NCBI GenBank assembly: GCA_019914995.1
Contig: CM034137.1
Span: 2,542,001-2,606,000, forward strand
Length of the DNA: 64,000 nucleotides
Reading direction: 5' to 3'
Origin: Acanthochlamys bracteata
Lineage: Eukaryota > Streptophyta > Magnoliopsida > Pandanales > Velloziaceae
The notes beneath the pieces were generated by a model. The model searched no databases, had not been told where the DNA came from, and saw nothing but the letters and a program-made list of their open reading frames with translations. Below are positions 51,784-63,990 of this stretch, in pieces. The number at the start of each line of letters is the position of its first letter. Position 1 is the first letter of the stretch. The position numbers and the translations under genes were made by a program.

Positions 51784-54700
51784 TCATTCAGGTTGAAGCA
51801 AGGATATTTCAATTTCTTGCAATGATTTGCCCTTTGTTTCAACCACATGCTTTCTCACGAAAACAGCAGCTATAACGCAAAATGTTGCAAAAATAGAATA
51901 CAAGATCATCGCACCTAGTTGTTCCAACAATGGCAGGAACAGCAAGCCAACAAAGAAGTTCACCACCTTAAAATCATAAAAAAAAGAGCAACATTAGTCT
52001 TCTGAAGAGGTTTAAAAAATAAATTAAAGAAAGAAGAAAGGAAAAGAAAAGATTAGCAATGAACTAACACATCTTGACAACATTAGATAACATTCTCTAA
52101 TTTTTAAGCAGGAACAAAATGGTATGCAATGTCTAAGGCAGGGACTTCATTCAGGAAAAAGTGGAGCAGCATGTGAACTCGAAAGTTAGCAGAAATTGAT
52201 GATAGTACGAGTTGTAATAATCTAGCATGCAATATATACCAGAATTCATAAGCTAAAGCAGTGTGTATTTACCCAATGAACACACATGCACAGGGCCATG
52301 GCTTTGGCTCGAATCCTGTTAGGGAATATCTCAGGTAAAAGAAGACCTGGGACTGGTCCTGCACCAAGTGCAAAAGCTAGTACATACCTGCAGAAGCAAC
52401 CATAATTAGCAAGCAAAGTCTTTATTCAAGCTGCTACTAGTTAAATTCTTTAGCAAGCAAATTCTTTATTCAAGCTGCTACTAGTACATACCCACAGACT
52501 TTGGGTTGAACTTGGTAGCATGCAATCATTCCAATGTAGAAAAACAGCAGACTCACCACAAATACAAAGTTAAACATAAAGGACTACCAAGTGCCTCCAA
52601 ACTATTTGTTGAGCATATTCATCTAATCTCCACATCTAAATAGCATAGTAAGTTGAAGTAGCAATGGAAGGAATCTTGAAAGGTCATAGAAGACTAAGCA
52701 CACTTCTGTTATTAGTTTCATTACACCAAGGTTATTATAGATTTTATGCGGTAAACATCAACAAACAATTTTTGACCTAAAATGGAAAGGCAGAAACAGT
52801 TCAACTTTTAGGAAAACTGCCTGGACACTTGAAAGAGATTTCTGAACTTACAGCAGCATTCCACCAACAGAAAGATACAATGTCGTGGAGCCTAAAAGAG
52901 GAAAGCTTGCTGCACTAACTTGAAGGCCCATTGCCACAGCCTGATAAGATAATGGTAATGAGTGTTAAATAAAGGAGGTGTAACATTAGAAAGCAAGAGT
53001 TAGCTATCTTCCCGGAGGACGACACCTCACCATCGTAAGAAAGCTCCCCAGGAGTAACGCCTTTCTTCCTAATTTGTCCATTAGCATCATTGCTATAATC
53101 GAGCCTGGTTCAGATTACGAAGTAAGCACCATTACTTGAAACTTCAGGTAATGCAACTACATAAGCACCCAACTGCAGGTTTACCTGATAAATTCGCAAA
53201 CCCTACACATACATTGGCAAGGTTTGACGGCACTCCCGCACTCTTAAAAACAGTCGAGGAGAAGTAGAAGACAGCATTTATGCCTGATAACTGTTGTAAA
53301 GCAAACAGCATTGTCCCAATAAAAACAACTGTAAAAGGAGAGCGACTTAAAAGATGAACAATACTTGAAATATGTATGGATCAACGAATTTCATATACAG
53401 ATACCACAAATCTAGGAAAATTAACCTATAGAATACTCCGCACCTCTAGAATGACGGCCAAAAAGCAGCTCCAACAAACTAACGCTTTCAGCATCATCCC
53501 CTCTATCAGAACGTGACAACTCTGCCATAGCTGATTTCACATGAGCGCCTCCAAGAAGCTTTTCAAATTGAGCCTCTGCTTCCATTGTTCTGCCACGCTG
53601 TAGCCAAGACATCTTTCAGTAATCAACATGAAAGTTTCATGTTTGATTCCAAAATCAAAGCACAAGAATGGAACTATCTTTGAACTTGAACACCAGAGAA
53701 CCACTAAAAACCTTAAAGAGTAGAGAAGCAGACCTTAAACAGCCAATGAGGACTTTCCGCACAGAATTCCATTAAGGTTGCAAGTAGAGCAGCAGGAATA
53801 ACAGAGACCCAAAAACAAATCCTCCACCTATTAGAAAAGACATATGGAATACATTTTTTAGCAGCAGAAAGGTTAAAGCAGTTAGGCCATATTCAATATG
53901 CTTACCATCCAGAGGCTTCCTTGACAGGAAATCCAAAGAAAAGGGCACCTAGTATTCCTAGACAAGTAGCAATTTGAATAAAACTCCCATAGGTGCCTCT
54001 CACAAAAGGAGGAGATATCTGAAATATGAGATTAACAATTAGAGTAAACCATAGAACAAAGTACAATCTCATAATCAAATAGAAGATCACATTATCCCGT
54101 ACCTCCGTCACATATAAAGAAGCTACAGGAGGACCTAAACCCATCCCTGTTCCAACCAAGAATCTACCCAGAAGCATACCCTCGAGACTGGCAGTTGTTG
54201 CGCTGCAAAAAGAAACATTCATAAATGATATTGGTAGATAGGAGTGGCTAATTTATGAAGTTGCATTTGACAATGCAAATTCATTGATAATTCAGATCTG
54301 CAGTGAGGTTGTAACATCAGAAAAGGGTACATCCAAAACATAAGTATTGTGCATAAAGACAATTGTCACAAACTTTAACCAGAAACGGTATTCCACCTAG
54401 TCAAAGAATGTAACTTGGATTTCTCCCCACTCACTGTACCTTATAGAGGCTCCTATTATCATAGGTATTGCACTCAACTGGAAAACCCTTCGCCTGCCAA
54501 TTCCATCAGCAATCCAACCACTAAATAGACACCCAAGAAAGGCACCACCTAGACACATGCTGACCACAAGCCCTACAAGGAATAGACCAAAACAATTTTC
54601 ACATGAGTTCCATGTAGCCAGAACAAGCTAGAAAAAGAAGGGGAAAGGCTTCAAACAAGTTGTACCTTCCTGTAATGTATTTCCTGAAAATCCAAGATCA

Positions 54701-55476
54701 GTAGCGATGCTTTCGAGTGGCTCATTCACAACACTGCATTACAGTCAAGGAACAGACAATATATCATAAAACCTGCACTATGGAACACCTAAAAGATGAA
54801 AAAGTGAACTTTTCATGAGGTTTATGTCACTCACCCTACATGGTAACCAAATAAGAACGACGAGATAGCTGCAACACAGACATGGGGAAGAGAGAGTTTC
54901 CACGAAGGATTGGAATTGTCCGGTAAGCCATTAGAGAATTTATCTGACATGCGTAAGTAAGAATTTCTCGAGTTAAAACCATGCCAAACTCAGAAAGCAA
55001 AACAGCAGTTAATTTGAATTCATTTATGGTGATATTGTAAAAATCAATCAAATATACAGAAGGAGGAGCAACGTAAAGTAACCCAACAACTTGATACAAA
55101 CTACAAAGACACAATAACAATAAACATTGATCTTAACACATATTGGGAGCATCAACTACATGCCTAAAAATACCGCAACAGACCAATACTCTTAAATAAC
55201 TGAAGTCGCTGAACAAAACCAAACTTTCCAATCAACATATAATCAAACACTAACACTGCATTAAAAGCTACCAGAAAAACTAACAAGGATTGAGTGAATT
55301 AACAAAGCAACTACTCCCAAAAATTGCACTATCATGCATGACAAGAAACAAATAAGAATCTTTTAAAAAGAAAAGAAAAATTACCAACCTGGACTCTCAT
55401 CTCTACCTCGCTCAACATCATCGTCCATCCCGCAGTCTCTATAAGGTATTCTCTTGTACACAGATTGCCACCTCAT
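51784..55476 (-). CDS. pGlcT2: Plastidic glucose transporter (pGlcT2-like, MFS sugar transporter)
   Basis: Carrier predicted to move glucose across the chloroplast envelope. Thirteen exons: 55389-55476, 54835-54943, 54666-54733, 54440-54572, 54103-54202, 53906-54018, 53734-53827, 53444-53597, 53185-53328, 53031-53104, 52852-52940, 52273-52387 and 51784-51966. They join to 487 residues. It starts MRWQSVYKRIPYRDCG. MFS sugar-porter motifs are SSFLFGYHVGVVNEPLE, GRRR after helix 2, LLGRFLVGTGMGLGP, CAESPHWLFKRGR, QQLSGINAVFYFSSTVF, DKLGRKALLL, PVPGLLLPEIFPNRIRA and the C-terminal VVETKGKSLQEIEISLL. It aligns end to end with Arabidopsis At1g67300 in my recollection. All junctions keep frame. A leader exon appears to lie upstream (about 55840-56170). 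Confidence 0.95.
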
Positions 55477-55839
55477 CGTAGTTCACCCCTCCGCCGTCCT
55501 TTGAATAATAAAACAATTAAAAAAATTAATAATCATCAAGTTAATGAATCCATTTTGCAAAATGGAATTTCTCTATCCTTATCCATCCCTCTTGGTAAGC
55601 ACTAGTAAATAAGAACGGTAACGTGCAATTCATGTGAAAAAAAACAGATCTAAACGAAGTCTGATTGCACAAAATCTCATCGTCCAGTGCTTGATCGTGC
55701 AAAAAGTCGCTAGTTTAAGTTGCATCGAACAAATCATAAACAGAAACTTCTTGAACGAATATTCACCACAAAAAAAAAAAAAAGAAATCTCAATCTCGAA
55801 TTCTCGAGCAATGAAATTAGTATTACAGAAACCGCTAAC

Positions 55840-56170
55840 CTTAATAGAGCTGCTTGCATAAAACCCAGAAGCGAGTGCTACATGTCCCAGAAAGCAACGA
55901 CAAATGTAGATCGATTTGTGAAGAAGAATCAGCAAAACAGAGAGATTTCGAAGAGACGGTCCTCCGGAGTCCGGCGGTTGTCGGAGAAGAAGAAGAAGCT
56001 AACGTGCGACGGTGAGAAACCAATCACTCAATCACGACTGAAATAGAATGAGATGAAAGCTCATGGAGAACCAAAGCGAGATTTAAAAGAAAAAAATCAA
56101 CAACAACAAACTAGCGAAGTGAAAAAGACAACAACAACAATATAGAGAGAGAAAGAATTTGGAGAGAGAG
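55840..56170 (-). other. Probable non-coding first exon and promoter-proximal region of the glucose transporter
   Basis: On the minus strand, CT-rich leader-like sequence (CTCTCTCTCCAAATTC, TTCTTCTTCTTCTCC) ends with a good donor ATTAAG|GTTAGC at 55840. An acceptor TTCAAAG at 55499 precedes the coding exon by about 20 bp. This is the usual layout of a 5' UTR intron. The 108-codon plus-strand frame here is an antisense shadow. Confidence 0.5.
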
Positions 56171-56199
56171 ATAGCAGAGAGAACTGTAGTACGTGGCGG

Positions 56200-58609
56200 G
56201 GTCTGGCGGAACGGTGGCAGATTGGTGAATGAGAGAAGGTTGTGGAGAATTGAATCGCATCATTTACCGTTAATTATCATTAGACGGTGCTATATTTTTG
56301 GTTAATTTAGATTATTTATGCTAATAATATTTTAATTTTTTTAAATAGAAAGTATTATGTAAAATTTTTATATTTTTTAAATTTTTAATAAGCTTTTAAA
56401 TATTTATAAAAAATATATTAAAAAATATAAATACACTTTTAGTGCAAATTGATTCTGAATTAGTATCAGAAAAACTAAAATCTAAAAAAATCAATCTCTT
56501 CTCTTGTTTGATTAGAGGGTGGTGGAGGACAGTTGTCGTCGAAGCATGTAGAAACATTCGCTTAGACTTAACGTTAATTGTTTGAGTTAGTTAATTTGTG
56601 TTTTGTCAGGTTATTTGAGTTTAAGGAAATTTAACCGATTTCTGTGGTTAGTCTTTGTTGTTGTTGGGTCATGATCCACCGCTGAACGTTAGGTTAATCG
56701 CACCAAATTTGTTAAATATTTTTTTAGAATTAATTTTACAGAATCTTATTATTAGATATTAATATTAAATTTATTTTATATTTTATTTTTCAACTCATTT
56801 AAATATTACTTTTTTGTTAATTAAAAATTCACTTTTATAGTAACAGCATTTAAATTAACATATAAAAAATGAGATCAGTTTCCGTATGTAGTAAATATTT
56901 AATAAGTACCAAATTACTACAAGTAATTACCGGTAAAGTGTTCAAATTTTTCCTCCCATCTTTTGATAAATTTATTTTATGACAAATTTGCCCAACATTT
57001 TTTTTTCCATTACAACAAAAAAACCACGTGAGATCTTAAAAAGCTCCCACCACATGGGATTAGGGATGTTTGAAAGTATTCGTTCAAAAACAATATTTTA
57101 AAATCTTTTAAATAAAAATTTTTTATATATAAAAAATTTAACTAAAAATAAATAATTAAATTTACAGTATAATTAAAAATTTTACTTATTTTCTAAATCT
57201 AAAAAAATAATAAAATCTTTTAAAAATTTTATTGAAAATGTAAAATAAAAAAATAGAATGTAAAAAAATAATTTTTTCAAATATTTAAAAAAAACCAGTT
57301 TAAAACCGGTTAGAATAAAATGTTCTTTTGAGAATTAATTTTTAAAAGAAATTTTTTTAAATAAATTTATTTTATTTAAGTTTAAAAAATATATGTGTAC
57401 AAATTTTATAGAAAAAAATCATATTGAAAATTTCCTTAAATGAGAGAGATTGAGAAATAATCTTGTCAATGAAAAAACTATTTTCCAGAAAACATTTAAA
57501 GTTACAAAAGTTTTAAGTAAAACGAAAAATAAAACCAATAGAAGTTACCAATCGTCTGCTAAGTCATTATAGCTAGTGAATTTTTTTTTCTATAGAATTT
57601 AGCTTTCGACTTTTTTAAATTATATAAAGTTGTTTTCATAATTATTTTCAATACATTTAAATAAAAATATAACTTTTATAAAATTCTCTTTTTAAAATGA
57701 ATCTACTTTTTAAAACTTATATTTAATCAAATAAATTTTTATTTTCATAAAATTTTAAAAAATTTATCTTAACGCAACTAAATCAACTATTAGTGGGAAA
57801 CGTTTTAAGAGATATTTAGAGCATATTTACAGAAAAAAAATACTAAATAGTAAAGCTAATGTTTGGCAATGCATATTTATTGTCAAAATAAGCTGCTTAT
57901 TATGTTCTAAAAAAATATCAGATTAATGCTTCTTCAAAAAAACACAGCGAGACTTTTTTTCATCGTAGTTGTGAATTGTCTGTTTTATTCATGCTAAGTT
58001 CACAAAATTACAGAGATCATATATCTTATATTTATCCTCTCAACTCTTATTGTCTCATTTTTCTCGATCACATACACTCGCTCTCTTGCAGTCGTGATTT
58101 GCTTCCCCCGTAGTCGCAATTTGCTTGCCCAACACAGATCTTTGGTCTTTTCTTCTTCCGACAGCTTCTCCTAATGTCGTGCTGCTCAATATTTTTTTAC
58201 GACGCTGAATTGAGCTAAAAAGTCAGTGTTTGTCGGAACTCTAATTTTGTGTGTTTTCTTCTCCAACGTCGACTTGTCCTCCCGTCGTTTATTTTAGTCA
58301 ACTGAAGGTAAATCACTTCTCGGCTTCACAAATTTTCTTTTGTTTTGGTTTATGTATTACCTTTCTTCTTCTTCTTCTTCTTCCTATCTACACGGAGAAA
58401 AGAGTCATATATTTGGGGCAGCAGTTAAGTTTATCAGAACAATTGTAGATGAGAAGTAACAACTACTTTGATGAGATTGCTATTTCTGCTACAATTAATG
58501 TTGCTTTTCGATTGTCGAATGTTGAGTTCTTGTAAGGTAGTCTTTACTGTTTCTTGTATGATCGTGGTGTTGAAGTTTTGATTTTGGTTTTTGATTGTAG
58601 CTGGATCTA
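56200..58609. other. Gene-poor region with MITE-like AT-rich DNA
   Basis: 56280-57900 is AT-rich with several MITE-like cores. 57285-57330 has a near-palindrome (AACCAGTTTAAAACCGGTT). 58080-58310 is less AT-rich and leader-like, followed by a (TTC)n microsatellite at 58362-58383. This may be the 5' region of the relic at 58613. Confidence 0.35.
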
Positions 58610-58612
58610 ACT

Positions 58613-60165
58613 AATGGTTAAGAGATCAAAAGAAGAAGTCAAGGAAGTATGTTCTTTTTCCGATTGATGCTCTTCAAACAGTCTAAGAAATGCATATCTC
58701 CTGCTCGATTGTATTCCCTTGCATTCATTTCTCATGCTTACAGAGTATATTTCGATTTTCTTGTTTTTGAATTATGGTGAGTAAATTGATGATTGAATAC
58801 AGCTTCAGATAGAGGTGACAAATTTCGACCTGACCCGAACCCGATCTGAAAAAGTCGAGATCGGGTCAGGCTTTAGTCGGGTTCGGATTAATTTCGGGTC
58901 GATCCAAAATTGATCCGAAAATATTAAACGGGTTTAGGTCGAGTTCGGATTGACCTGAAATTGATCCGTTTAACCCATTTAACTATTTATATAGTATATA
59001 TTTTTAATTATTAGAGAATAATAGTTTAAATTTAAATTTAATTTGCATATATATATTTTTATTATCCTAATTAACTAATTTTTACTTAATTTATAAATTT
59101 CATCAAAATTAATATTTTTTATTTTTAATTATATCATAATTTATAATTTTTATATATTATTGCTAAAAATTAATATTTATAAATTTATTTTCATATTTTT
59201 AATTATTAAATGAGTAAACCCAAATTTGACTCGGTTATTAAAAAAGTTGTGTTAGCGTTGACACTTTGGACACATAAAAATAAATAGGTTGGTTTAGGAT
59301 TGAACAATTTTAATTCAATTATTATATGGATCGATCCGAAACCAATCTATATACCCGAATTGCCATCCTTGGCTTCAAATACCATGTTGGATTCGGACGA
59401 AGTACAGTAGCTGCTGAATTTGGTGGCTAGGGATTGTGTGCCGCAGGATTGGAATTCGATTGTTTTGTTTCAATCCAGCGCTGAAGTTTGAGGTACAGAG
59501 TAGTTTTATCCATATCAATAGTTTTGAGATTGTGTTTGTTGGGGGATTATATAGCTTTTGTTAATTTTGTGGCTTGGGGTTATTGTTGTTGATGTTGTTG
59601 ATGATAGTGAGGCTGAGGGTTTGTATGTGATATGTTGTTGTTGTTGAGAGTTTGTATGTAATTTGTTGAGAGTTTCCTGTAAAGCTTCAATCATTTGCAA
59701 CAAAATGAAGCAAATATTTTCTATAAAGCTTCAATCTTTATGCAACTCTAAACATTTAGTATTGATTGGAGTGGAACATTACTCGAAATGGAACAAAGTG
59801 ATGCCTCCAAATATTAATGAATTTCCTTGCTGAAATTAAATATATCAGGGTTGCTCTAAATGCTTTGGGCTAGTTCGGTATTATTGCAAGCATATGCTCA
59901 TGATGCATGTCGATATTATTGAGAAGCTTGTCAACTACAACAGTAAGAATGATGCACTCTAATTCTTGCATATTAGTTCTTTACAATTGTTTTAATATTT
60001 ACTCTTGTTGTGTTACTTGTTTTCATAGCTTTGGAGAAGATAACCAAACTGAAATGGATTCGTGGTGAGCATTCCATAGAGATGGGGACACTATATTGTG
60101 ATTTTGGGCTACTTTATAATACGCACCGTTATCTGTTATTGAAAGTACTAGATAGACTGTAATTT
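58613..60165 (+). pseudogene. Decayed gene-like region interrupted by a hAT MITE
   Basis: Exon-like pieces are visible but no continuous protein. 58614-58646 reads MVKRSKEEVKE followed by a GTATG donor. AATACAG at 58795-58801 could be an acceptor; the MITE lies 8 bp after it. After the MITE one frame gives LLNLVARDCVPQDWNSIVLF with a stop just upstream. Around 59890-59945 one frame reads CKHMLMMHVDIIEKLVNYN, and around 60032-60160 LEKITKLKWIRGEHSIEMG. I do not recognise a family. It may be a relic or a gene with exons I cannot connect. Confidence 0.3.
58810..59371. mobile_element. hAT-type MITE, second copy
   Basis: A 562-bp element. It starts TAGAGGTGACAAATTTCGAC and ends TTGCCATCCTTG, with GGGTC/GACCC-rich subterminal DNA and an AT core like 10408-10902. 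Flanking 8-mers GCTTCAGA (58802-58809) and GCTTCAAA (59372-59379) differ by one base, a slightly decayed 8-bp duplication. Confidence 0.85.
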
Positions 60166-60490
60166 TTTATGTCTAATGTCTTAAGTGCTCATGTTAATCA
60201 TGACTTGTTGATACACTCGATGTTTATCATATGTTATCTATAAAATTCAATCGCCACTCTTTATCCTATGAGCTCTATGTGTATGCTTGTGTTTGGTTGT
60301 AGCTATATAGTATAAATCATATTTCTATGTTTGCAGTCCATGCAATAAGTTCATGCTAGATGAAAACTTTAATTAGCCTCATGGATCTGGTATAAAATTG
60401 TTTGGACTTTTTGCACAAATAATCCTAATAATTGGAGATACAATTATCTCCTTAATATATATTTTAATTATTAATTATTATATTAAATAA

Positions 60491-60917
60491 GGGGAGGGAT
60501 GGATGCACTTCTTTTTTAGGGGCACTCATGGGCACTTCCTTCCCGGTTTATGATCAGGATGATCTCCAAATTCAATCTCAACCGTTAGATATGAACAACT
60601 ATGAGCTAGAAATATACCCACAAAATTTCAGTTTGATCGGACTACGAATTCACCTTCATCTGGTCACTTGATCAAGGTGACAGAAAGTAAAAAAATTTAA
60701 AAATATATATATATTGTATCATTTCTGTCATCTTGATCAAGTGATCAGATGAAGGTGAATTTCTGGTCCCGTTGAGCTGAAATTTTATGAGAATAATTCT
60801 AACTCATAGTTCTTCATATCTAACGGTGGAGATTGAATTTGAATGTCATTCACACTATAAACCGGAAAAAGAGTGTCCAGAAATGCCCCTAACGAAAGAG
60901 TGCCCCTCTCCCTCTCC
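60491..60917. mobile_element. Long-arm foldback (Mutator-like) MITE
   Basis: A 427-bp near-palindrome. The left arm runs to about 60687 and the right arm from about 60721; matching blocks are CCGGTTTAT/ATAAACCGG, AACCGTTAGATATGAA / TTCATATCTAACGGT, TTCACCTTCATCTG / CAGATGAAGGTGAA and CACTTGATCAAG / CTTGATCAAGTG. A 33-bp AT loop separates them. A perfect 9-bp repeat ATTAAATAA flanks it (60482-60490 and 60918-60926). Arms of nearly 200 bp plus a 9-bp duplication fit a Mutator-like MITE. A transcript would form a long hairpin. Confidence 0.85.
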
Positions 60918-60926
60918 ATTAAATAA

Positions 60927-62570
60927 TAGTATATTTATATATTTAAAAATAATTTTAAAATATTATATAAAGTACTAGTAATTTATTATTATTATATATT
61001 TATTAATATGTTTAAAAATATTATTATTATAAATATTAAACAAATATATTTTAAAAATATGTTATAGAGTTAATTTTCAAAAAATTAGATAATACATAAA
61101 AATAGACTCAAAATTTTACTAAAATATCATTTATTATATATTTAAGAATATTTTAGTCATTATATATTTTATTTATTTATAAGCACAAACTTAGTCAAAT
61201 ATATCTTCAATTTTCTTTTACGAAAAAGTTTAAACAGTAAAAAATAAAATAAAAAAAGTAACTTTCTAATCAAAAGTTCAATGGCCATTTTTTTCAGCAA
61301 AAGCATATAAACAGCAGCTTTCGTCCAAAAGCTTTAAATTTAAAACTTAGTCAAACATATTCTTAGTGGTGTCTATGACGCTACTTTTTGTTCTTAAAAT
61401 TTTCTAATAATTTTATAATAAATAGTATATAATATTTTATAAATTTTTTTTAAAGTAAGAAGGTATATATGAATTATATATCATGCTATCTAACAACAAT
61501 ATAATATAAAAATCGACCGGGCCGAATTGGACGGGCCAAATGAATAAATTGGGCTTGTTGGTTATGTCAAATTTGGCTATAAACTTGATCCGATTCTACT
61601 CGCTTGTCTTGCTTCGAAATTTTAATAATTTTATATAATAAATAATGGATAAAATATTAATATGACATCATCATGGCGTCAATAAGACTGTTGTTATTTT
61701 AATTTTTAATAATTTTTCAGAAGAAGTTTTTATTCCATATTAATTGGCCAATTGCTAAAGTTGGTCATTAATGGTCAATATTGACTGATCAATTCATACG
61801 GTAACCAGATGAACGAACCAACCGTCACGCTGATGAAGTCGGTCCTATATTATTTAATGAATTGGGTTGAGTCTACTGGTCCTATCACTAATCATGGATC
61901 GGGTGACCGTTTGATCGAACCCAGCCAGTCCATTTAGTATGATTCAAATATTTATCTCATTTGATAATATATATTTTATTAAAATAAAAAATAAATTTAT
62001 ATTAAAAAAATTTAAAATGTTTTTATTTAAAAATATTATTATTATAATTAGTTTCAAACGTCGCTTAGCAATCAAAGGTGATATTTGGGAAATTTTTTAT
62101 TATAATTTTTATTTTATATTTTCAAATAAATCTTATATAATATCATATAGAAATTTTTATAATTTTAAAATATACAAAAAATTTATATATTATAAAATAT
62201 ATATTTTCTAAAATAAAAAAATAAATCTTATTAGAAAAAATTTTAAAATTTTTATTTCATAAAAGTTCTTTCTCAAAATCGGTGCTCAACATCCGTGGAC
62301 TTGAGCATTTTGTTTTTCTCCGTAACACACACTAACTAATTAAATTCCAGTATGAGTGCGTTTTGGTTAAGCTTTTTTTAGATTTTCAACAGCTCAATTT
62401 TATTTCAATATTTTAAATAAATTTTCTATAATATTTTATCTAATTTATTTAGAATTAAAAATATAAAAATTATTATATTATAAAATTTATTTTTATTATT
62501 TTAATAAAATATTTTTAAAAAAATACTATAAAATATCTTTTATCTTACATGACACCGGGACTGTGAATAA
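60927..62570. other. AT-rich repeat-like region
   Basis: No gene was recognised. 61500-61940 is less AT-rich, with GGGCC-type motifs (GACCGGGCCGAATTGGACGG) and GATCGGGTGACC near its right side, resembling old transposon debris without definable ends. 61940-62270 and 62340-62560 are MITE-like AT-rich cores; the 90-codon frame at 61939 is an artefact of AT richness. Confidence 0.4.
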
Positions 62571-62834
62571 GAGCATATTTCAAATAATTATAATTGAGTT
62601 TCGACAAAATAAAAAATAAAAAAAATAAAAAATAAATAAAAATAGAATTTAATATTTAATAATTTTTAAAAATATGTTAAAAATTGTAAAATATAATTTA
62701 TGTAAATAAAAAAATTAAAATTAAAATTTTATATAAAAATAAAGTTTTAAAATGTTTTATAAAATTAAAATATATAAATTATTTAAAATTTAAATTTGAC
62801 GAAGAATAAAATTACGAATTTTTGAAATATGTCT
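62571..62834. mobile_element. Tourist-like MITE, family B, inverted orientation
   Basis: A 264-bp element between TAA repeats (62568-62570 and 62835-62837). The ends GAGCATATTTC and GAAATATGTCT are inverted repeats. The interior is the complement of other family B copies (ACAAAATAAAAAATAAA, GAAGAATAAAATTACGAATT). Confidence 0.75.
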
Positions 62835-62929
62835 TAAATGCAAAATGAATAAAAACTGATGAAAAAGTGAAAACATAAGAGAACATTAATCTCCTGCTTC
62901 ACCACGAACTCCCAAACATTCCCTGGTCC

Positions 62930-63457
62930 AAAATGTCCCGTTTCTCTCGACGAAAAGCTGCGAAGCTACCCGGTTCAACTCGGCCAAGGGAAAGAGAGAA
63001 CATGCAAGCCCGCCGCCATATTCACCACCGCCACCATCAGCAGAATCAAAGGCGCCGCCTTCACCTATTACCGCCCCCTCTCCTGCTCCCGCTCCCGCAC
63101 TGAGTAGCTTGGTCGTTTGACCTACCGACAATGGCGGAGGTTTTGGTGGGCCCCACTCTTCTAGCCGTCGTGGAAACTCTCCTTCGCCCCTCCGCCGCCG
63201 TGAGTCCCGCCCTTGCGTGGCCCTCGAAGAGGAACGCAGCCGCCTGCTTCCTTCCGCCGCCGAGACAACGGAGGGATTTCTCCATCGCCGTTTTTCTGAC
63301 ATCGGCGTGGTAACTCATCCACTGGAGGTTTTCGATCCCGCCGGGATGGTTCGCCGCCTCTGAAAGCGATTGGAAGACATGATGATTCTCCACCGCCGTT
63401 TAAGTTACGGTCGCAGCGGTTTGGTAATCGTCTTGGTCAGGCCAGAGTTTGTTTCGA
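62930..63457 (+). pseudogene. Arg/Ser/Pro-rich coding stretch with broken frames, possibly an exon of a gene running off the right edge
   Basis: The only strongly GC-rich, coding-like DNA in the last 7 kb. On the plus strand, different frames carry low-complexity text: MSRFSRRKAAKLPGSTRPRE, then REHASPPPYSPPPPSAESKA, then NGGGFGGPHSSSRRGNSPSP, then SRRDGSPPLKAIGRHDDSPP and FKLRSQRFGNRLGQ. The frames follow each other in order but need several shifts, and one frame has a stop near 63299. This looks like a protein with RGG/RS-type disordered segments, of the kind in RNA-binding proteins, now disrupted. Minus-strand frames also cross it. The family is not recognised. Confidence 0.4.
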
Positions 63458-63990
63458 GTACTTTATTTTGTTGTTTAAGTTGTATTGGAGCACTTGAACC
63501 TTCATGAAGATATAATTTGGTATATAAATCAGGTGGTAATACTTTGTTAAAATTTGTTTTTGCTGTGATTTATATTATTCCTGCCCAATATAGTGGAATA
63601 GGGTATTCTATAATGGACTAAGCAATGAAAGTTTTTGTCCAGTGATGTCATTTAATTTCAGGGACCATCCTCAGTGTTATTTTGTTTTATTGTATGTAAC
63701 CTTGTTGTTGATGAAAGTGGATAAGCTATCACCTCATCCCTTGGTAAAATGTTTCTTTACCTTGTCAATCTGTCATGCAGAAGGATAGAGTTTGTAGAAA
63801 TAATTCTCTTTATAACATTGTAGATGGATAGATCTATAGTTTGACCCATATTAAATTCACATGCACTTCTGATAGCACTTTTTTCTGGAGCACTTCAATT
63901 ATGGAAATTTGCTAGTTAAATTTGATGGTTCACTGCTTCGGAATTTAGGTCCTATATAATCAAGAATAATCATACTGTTCTGTTGTTACA
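63458..63990 (+). other. Possible intron running to an acceptor at the right edge
   Basis: T-rich, non-coding DNA follows the broken coding stretch, and TTGTTACAG at 63982-63990 is a good splice acceptor with exon-like CTTCCAAGT after it. A transcript from 62930 could therefore continue beyond the window. A donor CGA|GTACTT lies at about 63457. This is an inference. Confidence 0.3.

Noticed and set aside
55720-56046. 108-codon plus-strand frame
   Set aside because: Antisense to the probable leader exon of the glucose transporter; Lys-rich because it complements a CT-rich leader.
61939-62211. 90-codon frame rich in Ile, Lys, Phe, Tyr
   Set aside because: Typical artefact of extremely AT-rich DNA.
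62886-63393. Minus-strand Gly/Arg-rich frames at the right edge
   Set aside because: Low-complexity complement of the plus-strand Ser/Pro/Arg stretch; the plus strand gives more protein-like text and the acceptor at 63990 is also on the plus strand, though the minus strand cannot be fully excluded.
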